A DNA stretch of 45,354 nucleotides from JBIOJB01 sp044450465. Its GTDB lineage: Bacteria > Chloroflexota > Dormibacteria > Dormibacterales > Dormibacteraceae. The DNA lies in NCBI GenBank assembly GCA_044450465.1, contig JBIOJB010000008.1, forward strand, positions 1 through 45,354, read 5' to 3'. The translations under genes and the position numbers were made by a program. A model generated the notes under the pieces. The model was not told the origin of the DNA. It did not search any database and saw only the letters and a list, made by a program, of their open reading frames with translations. Shown piece after piece: positions 8,865 to 16,760 of the stretch; the stretch's first letter is position 1; each line of letters opens with the position of its first letter.

Positions 8865-10010
8865 CTAAGTCATCGCCACCCGCACGGGCATGATCACGTA
8901 GATGTAGTGCTCCTTGCCCGGCGGTCTGAGCAGGCCCGGGCTGAGAGGCCCGTCGAAAAGAAGCTCGACCTCATCCTCCCCCATCACGCCCAGCGCGTCG
9001 AGAACATAGCGCGCATTGAACGCGATCTGGATGTCCGCTCCATCGACCCGCGCAGCCATCTCGGCCTTGCTGTCACCGACCTCATTGGTGGTGGCTGAAA
9101 GCACCAGAGCGTCGGGCTGCGCCTTGAGCCGGATGACGTTGGCGCTGTCCCGGGCGAAGAGCGATACGGCCCTCACCGTCTGGGTCAGCTCGCTGGTCGA
9201 AACCCGAACGGTGGTCGAGCTCTTGCTGGGGATAACCTGTGCGTAGTTTGGATACTTGCCGTCGATCAACCTGGAGGTCAGCTCGGAGGATCCGGCTCGG
9301 AAGAAGACCTGATTGCGGGCCTTCGAGATGATCATCTCGACCTTGCCCGGCTCGCCCTTCAGCACCCTGGAGAGCTCGGCCAGCGCCCGGGCCGGGACGA
9401 TGAGGCTCGCGTCGACATCGCTTGCCACCGACGCTTGGAGTTTGCGCACCGCCAGTCGATGACCGTCGGTCGCGGCCAGCGTGAGTCCGCCGCCTTGGAC
9501 CAGCACGAGGACGCCGGTCAGCACCGGGCGCGCCTCGTCGGTCGACGCGGCCATCTGAGTCTGCTCGACTGCGGTGACCAGGTCCTCAAGGGACACTTCG
9601 ATCCGGTCACCCTCGTCCGGTCGCGGTCCGGGGGGGAACTCCTCGGCCTCGATGCATTTGATGTGCGTGTCGAAACGAGCGCACCCCAGGCTCAGCGACT
9701 GGCTCGTTGAATCAAGCGTCATCTCCAGGTCCTGATCTGGAAGAGTGCTGACGAAATCGGTCAGCAGACGGGCCGGCGCCGTGGTGGCCCCTTCCATTGA
9801 AACTTCGGCGGGGACAATCTTCCGGATACCGATCTCAAGATTTGTGGCGGTGAGAGCCAGACCCTCAGACGTTGTCTCGATGAGGATGTTGTTGAGGATC
9901 GGCAGAGTGGTACGGCTGGATATGGCACGTGACACCACCTGGAGCGCCTGACCAAGAACCGCAGGCCGGCAGGTGACTTTCATCTGGGTTGCAAGTACTT
10001 TCGCATTCAA
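8865..10010 (-). CDS. dnaN: DNA polymerase III beta sliding clamp
   Basis: A 381-residue beta clamp that encircles DNA and tethers polymerase III. The three clamp domains are recognisable: MKVTCRPAVLGQALQVVSRAISSRTTLPILNNILIE at the N-terminus, a central LAATDGHRLAVRKL segment, and the C-terminal ending SPGLLRPPGKEHYIYVIMPVRV. ATG 10010 gives ten extra residues before the canonical MKVTC, and a second ATG lies there. It follows dnaA after a 241-bp AT-richer gap containing DnaA-box-like repeats, and precedes recF by 7 bp. Confidence 0.95.
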   Translation of the reverse strand: MNAKVLATQMKVTCRPAVLGQALQVVSRAISSRTTLPILNNILIETTSEGLALTATNLEIGIRKIVPAEVSMEGATTAPARLLTDFVSTLPDQDLEMTLDSTSQSLSLGCARFDTHIKCIEAEEFPPGPRPDEGDRIEVSLEDLVTAVEQTQMAASTDEARPVLTGVLVLVQGGGLTLAATDGHRLAVRKLQASVASDVDASLIVPARALAELSRVLKGEPGKVEMIISKARNQVFFRAGSSELTSRLIDGKYPNYAQVIPSKSSTTVRVSTSELTQTVRAVSLFARDSANVIRLKAQPDALVLSATTNEVGDSKAEMAARVDGADIQIAFNARYVLDALGVMGEDEVELLFDGPLSPGLLRPPGKEHYIYVIMPVRVAMT

Positions 10011-10251
10011 GACAGTTGTCCCCCGTCAATAGAGTTTCTGCTTATAGAGTTAACCCGTAGTCGATAACAGTAAGCGCTGTGGACACTGTGGATGTAGAGA
10101 TCATTTACAGAGCGGCTCGGGCGTGCAAAAGGTCTGTCTAACCAACGGTTAACCCCCTCACGCGTGTTGACAAGATGTGCGCTCGAGGAGCGCCTCTGGG
10201 TTGTTAGACCCTCCATACAGAGACCACTCGGAGAGGCTGTGGAAACGCCCA
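10011..10251. other. dnaA-dnaN intergenic region with DnaA-box-like repeats (possible part of oriC)
   Basis: This 241-bp gap is visibly richer in A/T than its surroundings (10025-10120). It carries tgtggacac (10078-10086) directly followed by tgtggatgt (10087-10095), plus tgtggaaac (10238-10246). All resemble the reverse complement of TTATCCACA with one to three mismatches. TATAAG near 10036-10041 (minus strand) could be a dnaN -10. An unwinding element here is an inference. Confidence 0.5.
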
Positions 10252-11637
10252 TCACTGCACGTACAGGCGCTCTCGGATGGCCTGGACGTCGTATCTCAAG
10301 CGCTCGTCCTCTTTGAGCTCATTGGCGATCTTTTCGATCGAATGCAGCGCGGTCGTATGGTCGCGCCCGCCGAACGCCTTACCGATCGCGGGTAGCGACG
10401 ATGGTGTTTCCTCGCGCACAAGGAACATCGCCACCTGGCGGGGGAACACGATGTGCTTGTCTCTGCGCTTTCCCTTCATGTCGTCGAGCGCAACGTTGTA
10501 GTAATCGGCGACCAGGGCCTGAATGCGTTCGACGTTGATCGGCCTGCGCGTGCCGGCCGGAATGATGTCGGCCAGCAGCCTGGCGGCTTCTTCCTCATCC
10601 ACCTGTCTCTGGTGCACGGCAGCAAACGCCTGAACCCGAGTCAGAGCGCCTTCGAGCTCTCGAATGTTGCGCTGCACCTTGTGCGCGATGAAGGTCAGGA
10701 CCTCCTCAGGGATGAGGCTTGTGTTCGCGCCGACCTTGGAGTGTAGGATCGCCAGCCGGGTCTCGAAGTCAGGCGACTGAATATCTGCGATGAGTCCCCA
10801 TTCGAAGCGGGACCGCAGCCGGTCCTCCAGAGTCGGGATCTCCTTCGGCGGCCTGTCGGACGAGATGACGATCTGTTTGTTGATCTCGTGGAGCGCGTTG
10901 AACGTGTGAAAGAACTCTTCTTTCGTTCTGTCCTTGCCTGCGAGAAACTGGACGTCGTCGATGAGAAGCACGTCGACGGTGCGGTACTTGTGGCGGAATT
11001 CGCCCATCCGCGCGGTGGCGATGGAGCTGATGACCTCGTTGGTGAACTGCTCCGACGTCAGGTAGACGACGCGCTTGCGCGGAAACCGCTGGTGCACCTC
11101 GTGGCCGATCGCGTGCATGAGGTGGGTCTTGCCGAGTCCGACGCCTCCGTACAGGAAGAGCGGGTTGTAACTGTCGCCCGGCGCCTCGGCCACCGCCTTG
11201 GCCGCCGCGTGGGCGAACTGCGAGTTGTGCCCGACGACGAAAGACGAGAACCTGAAGCGCGCGTTGAGCTCGGACGGCGCCACGACGGAGTCGGCCACCG
11301 CCTCCACCTCATTTTCGGTGCCGCGGTCCTGGCCGTTGTCCGCCACCACCGTCGCCTCGTCGGCGAGCGCCGCTGGATTTGGCCGGTGTCCGGTGGAAGA
11401 GATCACGAAGTCGATATCGACCTCCGACCCCGTCACCGCCTGGAGGGTTTCCTGGATCAGGCCGGAGAAGCGGTCCTCCAGCCAGTCCTTGGCGAGCTTG
11501 CTCGGAACACCGATCCGGAACGTCCCGCCATCGGTCGAGATGACCGATGTGTTCTTGAGCCACATGTCGTAGGTGCGTTTGGCCAGCTGAAACCTGAGCT
11601 CCTCTTGCACCTGTGACCAGATCTGGTCCTGGTTCAC
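10252..11637 (-). CDS. dnaA: Chromosomal replication initiator DnaA
   Basis: A 461-residue initiator ATPase that binds DnaA boxes and opens oriC. Domain I begins VNQDQIWSQVQEELRFQL. Domain II is a short acidic linker. Domain III has Walker A (GGVGLGKTHLMHAIGH), Walker B (LLIDDVQFLAGK) and the sensor region RLRSRFEWGL. Domain IV has the signature GGRDHTTALHSIEKI. GTG 11637 is chosen because GGGAG lies about 12 nt upstream and the protein then starts as DnaA normally does. A longer frame to 11763 would add 42 unrelated residues running through the origin repeats. It is divergent from rpmH. Confidence 0.96.
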   Translation of the reverse strand: MNQDQIWSQVQEELRFQLAKRTYDMWLKNTSVISTDGGTFRIGVPSKLAKDWLEDRFSGLIQETLQAVTGSEVDIDFVISSTGHRPNPAALADEATVVADNGQDRGTENEVEAVADSVVAPSELNARFRFSSFVVGHNSQFAHAAAKAVAEAPGDSYNPLFLYGGVGLGKTHLMHAIGHEVHQRFPRKRVVYLTSEQFTNEVISSIATARMGEFRHKYRTVDVLLIDDVQFLAGKDRTKEEFFHTFNALHEINKQIVISSDRPPKEIPTLEDRLRSRFEWGLIADIQSPDFETRLAILHSKVGANTSLIPEEVLTFIAHKVQRNIRELEGALTRVQAFAAVHQRQVDEEEAARLLADIIPAGTRRPINVERIQALVADYYNVALDDMKGKRRDKHIVFPRQVAMFLVREETPSSLPAIGKAFGGRDHTTALHSIEKIANELKEDERLRYDVQAIRERLYVQ

Positions 11638-12148
11638 CGTTTTTCCAACTCCCTGCGGCGAAGCCTGTGGACAACCGTGCCCGTCCCTGGGGACAGCAGG
11701 CTCGACCGCTCTGCAAATGTTGTGGACAACCCCGCGGACAACCGCGAACCCCGGCCCCTTCACCTGCTCCTCAGGTGAACCTTCAAAATTCCTCTGGCCC
11801 AGGCGCCCGATTCAGCGGTGCCTCGCGCCGCTGAGCGTCGCCCCCAGAAGAAGCCTGTGGAAAAGAGCGGACCGGGATTTCCACAGGTTGGCGGACCAAT
11901 CCTGTCCGAAATCCCCCATCCGGTCGATCCCGAAACATGGAAGCGGACTTGTATGACTAGATGCAGATCGCTTGTAGGGATATTGGTGCAGCTGTCCTAC
12001 TCTATCCGTACTGAGCCGGCGACCCCGAGCCCGAGAGAAGGCTGCTTCCGGCCGGGGAGTGTAGCACCGGCCCGTAACCACTGCAAGACCTTAAGCGAAT
12101 TGATGAGGTGATAGACGCGGTATCACAAAGGCAACGCCCTGCCTCTTG
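11638..12148. other. dnaA-rpmH intergenic region, candidate replication origin
   Basis: About 510 bp between divergent dnaA and rpmH, without a convincing gene. It holds DnaA-box-like 9-mers: tgtggacaa at 11666-11674 and again at 11721-11729 (reverse complement TTGTCCACA), a weaker cgcggacaa at 11734-11742, tgtggaaaa at 11856-11864, and atttccaca at 11877-11885. The stretch 11935-12130 is the least GC-rich part and would suit unwinding and promoters. Position beside dnaA and box clustering support oriC; activity cannot be judged by eye. Confidence 0.6.
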
Positions 12149-12154
12149 TACACT
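12149..12154 (+). promoter_or_regulatory. Predicted -10 element (TACACT) of the rpmH operon
   Basis: TACACT ends exactly 6 nt before the ATC codon that aligns with the initiator of L34, predicting a leaderless transcript. There is no Shine-Dalgarno sequence in this stretch and no good -35. Confidence 0.5.
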
Positions 12155-12160
12155 ACCGCG

Positions 12161-12295
12161 ATCAAAAGAACCTTCCAACCCAAGAAGAGGTACCGCCGGC
12201 GCGTGCACGGGTTCCTGCGCCGGATGAGCGACCGAGGTGGAGTCCGGGTCGTGCGCAACCGCAGGCGGAAAGGCCGTCAGCGCCTGACTGCCTAG
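12161..12295 (+). CDS. rpmH: Ribosomal protein bL34 with ATC at the initiator position
   Basis: A 44-codon gene for the basic large-subunit protein bL34. From the second codon it reads KRTFQPKKRYRRR, then HGFLRRM, and ends RKGRQRLTA, which matches the family over its full usual length. The codon at the invariant initiator-methionine position is ATC (12161-12163), not ATG/GTG/TTG. The only in-frame canonical alternative is TTG 12146, which would add five residues (MYTTA) not normal for bL34 and would overlap the predicted -10. rnpA follows after 12 bp, as in most bacteria. The gene is certain; the start codon is the odd part. Confidence 0.9.
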   Translation: MKRTFQPKKRYRRRVHGFLRRMSDRGGVRVVRNRRRKGRQRLTA

Positions 12296-12307
12296 CGCCG
12301 GCCGCCG

Positions 12308-12667
12308 GTGGACAGGCGTTCGCGGCTGCGCCGGCAGGGCGATTTCCAGAAGGTGCTCAGCGGCAAAAGGCTGTATAGCGGCCGCGCGATGGTCGCGTTC
12401 GCCGTGCCAGGGGCTGAAGCCGAGACCCGGATCGGAGTCACCGTCAGCCGCGCCATCCGCGGCTCGATCGACCGCAACCGCGCGCGGCGCCGGCTCCGGG
12501 AGGTCTCGCGGCTCAGGATCCTCGGATCTGATTCGCCCCTTCGCGACGTGGGAATACGATATGACGTGGTCCTGATCGCCCGCCCGGCGGCGCTTGAGGT
12601 GACGTTCGCCGAATTGACGGCGGAGGCCGCGCAAGCCGCGCTCAGGCTGTCCCAGCTCAAACCATGA
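12308..12667 (+). CDS. rnpA: Ribonuclease P protein component
   Basis: A 119-residue basic protein that assists the RNase P RNA in 5' maturation of tRNA precursors. It starts RSRLRRQGDFQKVL, the usual substrate-binding N-terminus. It contains the family signature in the form SIDRNRARRRLREV and a hydrophobic strand DVVLIARPAAL. The start is GTG 12308, 12 bp after rpmH. The stop overlaps the yidD start by 4 bp (ATGA), indicating coupling. Length and context are typical. Confidence 0.93.
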   Translation: MDRRSRLRRQGDFQKVLSGKRLYSGRAMVAFAVPGAEAETRIGVTVSRAIRGSIDRNRARRRLREVSRLRILGSDSPLRDVGIRYDVVLIARPAALEVTFAELTAEAAQAALRLSQLKP

Positions 12668-12873
12668 CGAGGGTGTTTCTGACTCTGATCCGCGGTTACC
12701 AGATGTCGTTCTCGAAGATCCTGCCGCCATCGTGCAGGTACTACCCGTCGTGCTCCCACTACACGTATGAGGCGATCGAGCGTTATGGCTGGCTCAAGGG
12801 CGGATGGATGGGGGCCGTGCGGATCGCGCGGTGCAACCCGTTTGCCAAGGGCGGCTACGATCCCGTTCCCTGA
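12664..12873 (+). CDS. yidD: Membrane protein insertion efficiency factor YidD
   Basis: A 69-residue YidD-family protein reading LTLIRGYQMSFSKILPPSCRYYPSCSHYTYEAIERYG, then GGWMGAVRIARCNPFAKGGYDPVP. The conserved cysteines and the CNPF..GGYDPVP ending are present. YidD is a membrane-associated helper of YidC-dependent insertion. It overlaps rnpA by 4 bp and lies directly before yidC. Confidence 0.95.
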   Translation: MTRVFLTLIRGYQMSFSKILPPSCRYYPSCSHYTYEAIERYGWLKGGWMGAVRIARCNPFAKGGYDPVP

Positions 12874-12887
12874 CTGGAGAAGCTGAC

Positions 12888-13853
12888 ATCTATCTGACAA
12901 GCTCGCCGTCGCCGTTCAACATATTTCTGCCCATTCACGACGCGTGGTGGGCCATCTTCGGCGTGACCCTGCAGTGGCTGCTGAACTACATCTACGTTCA
13001 CTTCCAGAGCATCTCGATCCTGGCCACCATCGGCGCGTACGGCCTGGCCATCATCGTCCTCACGATCATGATCCGGCTGCTGCTGGCGCCACTGCAGCAG
13101 TTCCAGCTGGTGCGGCAGCGAAGGTCGATGGTCGAGCAGCGCAAGCTGGCGCCCCAGGTCGCCGAGCTCCGCAAGAAGTTCAAGAACGACCGGGCGAAGC
13201 TGAACGCCGAGACCATGAAGCTCTACCAGGAGCACGGGGTGAACCCGCTTGGCGGCCTGGTCGGGTGCCTTCCCCTCGTCGTCCAGATGCCGGTGCTGAT
13301 CGCCCTCTACTACGTTTTCACCGGCTTCGCCCACAGCGCGCACACCGCGTCGCACTTCCTTTTCATCCCGAATCTCAACGACAACCCGAGCCACCATCTC
13401 CTGATCGCCGGGTTGCCCATCCCCACCTTCGTCTACCTGATCTTTCCGCTCCTGGCGGCGGCGACCACGCTCGTGCAATCGAAGATGCTGCAGATGCCTC
13501 CTAGTCCGAACCCCACGGAGCAGGAGCAACAGACGCAGCAGATGCAGCGGACCATGGTCTGGCTGTCGCCCGTCATGATCGGCGTGTTCGCGCTCAACGT
13601 GCCGGCCGGGCTCGGCCTTTACTGGTTTGTTGGCAACCTCGTCAGTATCATTCAGCAGAGTTTCGTAGTCGGGTGGGGAAACGTGATTCCGGCTCGCTTC
13701 AAGAACGGCGCATCCTCGCCTCCGCCCGACCGGAGCCAGGGGGGCCGCCCCAAAGCTGGTCCGTCGAATCCCCAGAAACCAGGCGGGCCGTCCAACGGCC
13801 CGAAATCGAACGGGCCGTCCAGCGGCCCGAGACAAAAGAAGCCAAGGAAATAA
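12888..13853 (+). CDS. yidC: Membrane protein insertase YidC/OxaA, short Gram-positive-like form; unusual start
   Basis: About 321 residues of a YidC/Oxa1 insertase that places and folds inner-membrane proteins. It has a hydrophobic segment IFGVTLQWLLNYIYV, then GAYGLAIIVLTIMIRLLLAPL with the conserved positively charged groove Arg, a charged hairpin (MVEQRKLAPQVAELRKKF), and NPLGGLVGCLPLVVQMPVLIALYYVF. C-terminal membrane segments and a proline/lysine-rich basic tail follow. There is no large periplasmic domain. The frame is open back to ATG 12804, but that part is a frame-shifted reading of yidD. GGAG (12876-12879) sits 8 nt before ATC 12888, the best-placed candidate; CTG 12894 is the alternative. 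jag follows after 18 bp. Confidence 0.88.
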   Translation: MYLTSSPSPFNIFLPIHDAWWAIFGVTLQWLLNYIYVHFQSISILATIGAYGLAIIVLTIMIRLLLAPLQQFQLVRQRRSMVEQRKLAPQVAELRKKFKNDRAKLNAETMKLYQEHGVNPLGGLVGCLPLVVQMPVLIALYYVFTGFAHSAHTASHFLFIPNLNDNPSHHLLIAGLPIPTFVYLIFPLLAAATTLVQSKMLQMPPSPNPTEQEQQTQQMQRTMVWLSPVMIGVFALNVPAGLGLYWFVGNLVSIIQQSFVVGWGNVIPARFKNGASSPPPDRSQGGRPKAGPSNPQKPGGPSNGPKSNGPSSGPRQKKPRK

Positions 13854-13871
13854 TGGCAAGGAGCGTGCGCC

Positions 13872-14516
13872 ATGGAATCCGCTGAAGGACGCGGGCGAAC
13901 CCTCGACGAGGCCATCGACGCCGCCCTCATCGAGCTCAAAGAGAGCCGCCGCAACGTGGACGTCAAAGTCCTGAGCGAGACTCCCGACGAAACGGTCGTC
14001 GAGGTCAGCGTGATCGGCCAGAATGCGGTCGCCAGCGCAGCCGACGCTCCGGTCAGCGGCACGGCTGAGAAGGCTCGCAGCCTCGTCGAAGAGCTTTTGA
14101 AGCACATGGGCATTCGTGCGCAGGTCACGGTTCGTACGGGCAGCGATCCCATCACGCTGGACATCAGCGGCCGGGATCTCGGCGTCCTGATCGGGTGGCG
14201 CGGCGAGACGCTTCGCGCGCTGCAGTCGGTGACCAACGTGATGGTCGGCCGGCATCTGTCCGAAGGGGAGCGGATCATCGTCGACGTCGAGCGGTACCGG
14301 CAGCGGCGCGAGCACACCGTGCGTGAGATCGCGATGAGAGCGGCGCGCCAGGTGAAGATGACCGGCGATCCGATCACCCTCGACGCGATGCAGCCATTCG
14401 AGCGGCGGGCCATTCATCTCGCGCTGGAGGGCGACCCCGACGTCATGAGCGGAAGCATCGGCGAGGAACCGGAGCGCCGGGTCGTGGTCGGACCGCGCAA
14501 GCCGGCGGGCGAGTAG
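13872..14516 (+). CDS. jag: RNA-binding protein Jag/KhpB (Jag_N-KH-R3H)
   Basis: A 214-residue RNA-binding protein. The Jag_N domain begins ESAEGRGRTLDEAIDAALIEL. The KH domain contains DISGRDLGVLIGWRGETLRALQ with its GxxG loop (GWRG). The C-terminal R3H domain contains MQPFERRAIHLAL. KhpB works with KhpA in RNA chaperoning and cell-division control in Gram-positives, and its gene normally follows yidC as here. AAGGAG upstream (13858-13863) supports ATG 13872. The protein would be cytosolic or associated with the insertase. Confidence 0.92.
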   Translation: MESAEGRGRTLDEAIDAALIELKESRRNVDVKVLSETPDETVVEVSVIGQNAVASAADAPVSGTAEKARSLVEELLKHMGIRAQVTVRTGSDPITLDISGRDLGVLIGWRGETLRALQSVTNVMVGRHLSEGERIIVDVERYRQRREHTVREIAMRAARQVKMTGDPITLDAMQPFERRAIHLALEGDPDVMSGSIGEEPERRVVVGPRKPAGE

Positions 14517-14529
14517 AGGGGCGGCGTCG

Positions 14530-14796
14530 ATGGCGGCCAGGGCCGCTGATCGGATTCGCACGGCGATCGGGCTGGTCAACTCGGTCGCCGACGGTGCGGG
14601 CGACGAGGAGATCACCCCAACAGAGATCGCCGAGGCGATCCGGGACTGCCTCGAGCTGGCGGAGGTCGATCGAGTGCCGAACGTCCGCCGATACCTCGGC
14701 GAGTCGCTCGACGCGGTGTCCGACGGCATGCCTGCGGACTTCGTCGCGATGACTCTCTACGCGGCTCTTGGGGCCTTGCGCGAAAGCGGCTCATAG
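14530..14796 (+). CDS. Hypothetical small helical protein, unrecognised
   Basis: An 88-residue acidic, probably all-helical protein with no signal peptide or membrane segment. Visible features are an N-terminal helix (RAADRIRTAIGLVNSVAD), an acidic loop GDEEITPTEIAEAIRDCLELAEV, and a C-terminal helix MPADFVAMTLYAALGALRESG. I do not recognise the family. It starts 13 bp after jag behind a purine-rich GAGGGGCG, so it is likely cotranscribed with the yidC-jag run. It occupies the place where mnmE usually stands. Confidence 0.6.
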   Translation: MAARAADRIRTAIGLVNSVADGAGDEEITPTEIAEAIRDCLELAEVDRVPNVRRYLGESLDAVSDGMPADFVAMTLYAALGALRESGS

Positions 14797-14834
14797 CGCG
14801 GGCCGAGGCTGCGGGCCTCGCCTCGCGCCGGTCC

Positions 14835-14840
14835 TATACT
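14835..14840 (+). promoter_or_regulatory. Predicted -10 element (TATACT) of the M16 protease gene
   Basis: TATACT ends 9 nt before ATG 14850, in otherwise very GC-rich DNA. The predicted transcript would have a leader of about two or three bases and no Shine-Dalgarno. Confidence 0.5.
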
Positions 14841-14849
14841 GGCGCTCCC

Positions 14850-16121
14850 ATGGCCTCTTTGCATGCGGTCCACGCGCTTCGAGGAGGGGCCAGCCTGATC
14901 ACCGCGTCGATGCCCGAGCGGCACTCGGCAAGCGTGGTTCTGATGTTCGGCGGGGGCTCGAGGCTCGAGGACGAACGCCTCGCCGGGGTCTCGCACTTCA
15001 TCGAGCATCTCAACTTCAAAGGCACGAAGAAAAGGCCATCCTCAAAGGCGATCGCCGACGCCATCGAGGGAGTCGGCGGGTTCATCAACGCGTCAACCGA
15101 CAAAGAGCTCACCGCGTACTGGGCCAGGGTCCCGGCAGAGCACCTTCAGCTTGGCCTCGACGTGCTGTTCGACCTTGTCTCCAACTCGAACCTCAACGAA
15201 GATGAGGTGGAGCGCGAGCGGCTCGTCATCCTCGAGGAGCTGAGGAGCTACCAGGACCAGCCGCACGAATACGTGCAGAACCTGTTCGAAGAGCTCATGT
15301 GGCCCGACCACCCGCTCGGCCGCGACATCGCCGGCACCGAGCAGTCCGTCGGGCAGCTGACCCGAGATGACATCCTGGAATTTGCCAACAGCCAGTACCG
15401 ACTGCCGAACCTCGTGATCGGCGCAGCGGGAGCCGTTGATGGCGACGGGACGGTCGCGATCGTCGAGCCGCTCCTCACCCTGCCGTCGCAGCCTGACGGC
15501 GCGATCCAGCCCGCGACACCTCCCGTGCTGGGGTCGCCCCACGTGCTCGTGCGGCGGCGCCAGACCGAGCAGGCCCACATCTGTCTTGGAATGCGGGCGA
15601 CGAGCTATGTGCACCCGGATCGGTACGTCCTCGACCTTTTGAACACGGTGCTCGGTGAGGGCATGAGCTCTCGACTGTTCCTGAACATTCGCGAGAAGCT
15701 GGGCCTGGCGTACGACGTTCACAGCTTTGTCCAGAGGCACCGCGATACGGGCTACCTCGGGGTCTACATGGGGGTCGAGCCCAAGAAGGCGGTCGACGCG
15801 ACCACCGCCGTCATGGAAGAGCTACGAGGGCTGTGCTCCCGCGATGTATCGCAGGAGGAGCTCGTCCGCGCCAAGGAATTCACCAAGGGCCGGCTCCGCC
15901 TCGAGCTCGAGACCACCAACGGCGTCGCTTTCTGGCTCACCTACCAGGCGCTGTTGCTGGGCGAGATCAACACCATCGAGCAGGAGCTCGCGCACGTCGA
16001 GGCGGTGACCGCGGCCGATATCAGGCGCGTCGCCAATGAGGTCATGAGCCAGCCGCCGCAGATGGCGGTGATCGGACCCTTCTCTCGAGATGGAGGATTC
16101 CGCCTGGCGATCGGCGCCTGA
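14850..16121 (+). CDS. M16 family zinc metallopeptidase
   Basis: A 423-residue pitrilysin/processing-peptidase-like enzyme. The inverted zinc motif H49-F-I-E52-H53 is present and the third ligand E129 is at the expected distance (ERERLVILEEL). The family core GVSHFIEHLNFKGT and the C-terminal half (GEGMSSRLFLNIREKLGLAYDV) that closes the clamshell are intact. It carries both roughly 200-residue halves, the size of a mitochondrial-processing-peptidase-like subunit or YmxG. No signal peptide is visible, so it is probably cytosolic. The substrate is unknown. It converges on lepB with a 13-bp gap. Confidence 0.92.
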   Translation: MASLHAVHALRGGASLITASMPERHSASVVLMFGGGSRLEDERLAGVSHFIEHLNFKGTKKRPSSKAIADAIEGVGGFINASTDKELTAYWARVPAEHLQLGLDVLFDLVSNSNLNEDEVERERLVILEELRSYQDQPHEYVQNLFEELMWPDHPLGRDIAGTEQSVGQLTRDDILEFANSQYRLPNLVIGAAGAVDGDGTVAIVEPLLTLPSQPDGAIQPATPPVLGSPHVLVRRRQTEQAHICLGMRATSYVHPDRYVLDLLNTVLGEGMSSRLFLNIREKLGLAYDVHSFVQRHRDTGYLGVYMGVEPKKAVDATTAVMEELRGLCSRDVSQEELVRAKEFTKGRLRLELETTNGVAFWLTYQALLLGEINTIEQELAHVEAVTAADIRRVANEVMSQPPQMAVIGPFSRDGGFRLAIGA

Positions 16122-16134
16122 ATGGGGGCGCTCG

Positions 16135-16755
16135 TCAGCCGGCGAAGACGGTCGCGTTCTCGAGCGTGGGTTCCAGCGAGTAGATGTTTCCGAAGTGGTC
16201 GAGCGGCCAGATCCTGAACCATGCGCGGCCGTCGATTCGATCACGCGTGATAGGGCCGAACGACCTCGAGTCCTGCGATTTGTTGCGGTTGTCCCCCATC
16301 ACGAAATACTCGTCAGGGCCCATCACCTGGCCGTTCGTTCCATTGGTCGGCCAGTTGTTGAAGACGGTCCAGGCCTCTGGTAGATAAGGCTCATCGAGGC
16401 GGCGGCCATTGATGTAGACGACGCCGTCGCGGATGAGGAGGCGCTCACCGGGCAATGCGATGATCCTTTTGATGAAATCCTTCGAGTTGTCGGTTGGCGG
16501 CCGGAGGATGACGATGTCACCGCGCTGAGGTGCGTGGAGCCGGTAATCGATCTTGTTGGCGATCAGGTAATCGTTGTCGTCGAGCGTCGCGAACATCGAA
16601 AGACCCTCGACGTGCACCGCTTGAACGGCGAAGCTGATGCCGAAGTACAGGATGGCCGCAAGAACGACGACCTCGGCCAGCTCACGAAGGAGCGATGAGC
16701 CTGCCGAGTGTGATTCGCCGGCGGCTGCCGCCGCTTGCTGTCGTGAGGCCGCCAT
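16135..16755 (-). CDS. lepB: Signal peptidase I
   Basis: A 206-residue type I signal peptidase that releases exported proteins from the membrane. An N-terminal anchor (ELAEVVVLAAILYFGISFAVQ) precedes the catalytic Ser53 in VEGLSMFATL and the general-base Lys96 in DFIKRIIALPGE. The terminal boxes YFVMGDNRNKSQDSRSFGPI and the final strand are present. The sequence is Gram-positive-like in size. Its ATG lies 5 bp after the parB stop, so lepB is probably expressed with parAB, an unusual but simple arrangement. Confidence 0.94.
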   Translation of the reverse strand: MAASRQQAAAAAGESHSAGSSLLRELAEVVVLAAILYFGISFAVQAVHVEGLSMFATLDDNDYLIANKIDYRLHAPQRGDIVILRPPTDNSKDFIKRIIALPGERLLIRDGVVYINGRRLDEPYLPEAWTVFNNWPTNGTNGQVMGPDEYFVMGDNRNKSQDSRSFGPITRDRIDGRAWFRIWPLDHFGNIYSLEPTLENATVFAG

Positions 16756-16760
16756 CTGAT

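Noticed and set aside
12804..12887. N-terminal extension of yidC from ATG 12804
   Set aside because: It is a shifted reading of yidD and lacks YidC-like sequence.
12855..14729. 624-codon minus-strand ORF opposite yidC and jag
   Set aside because: It is a long shadow frame of GC-rich genes, with no recognisable domain.
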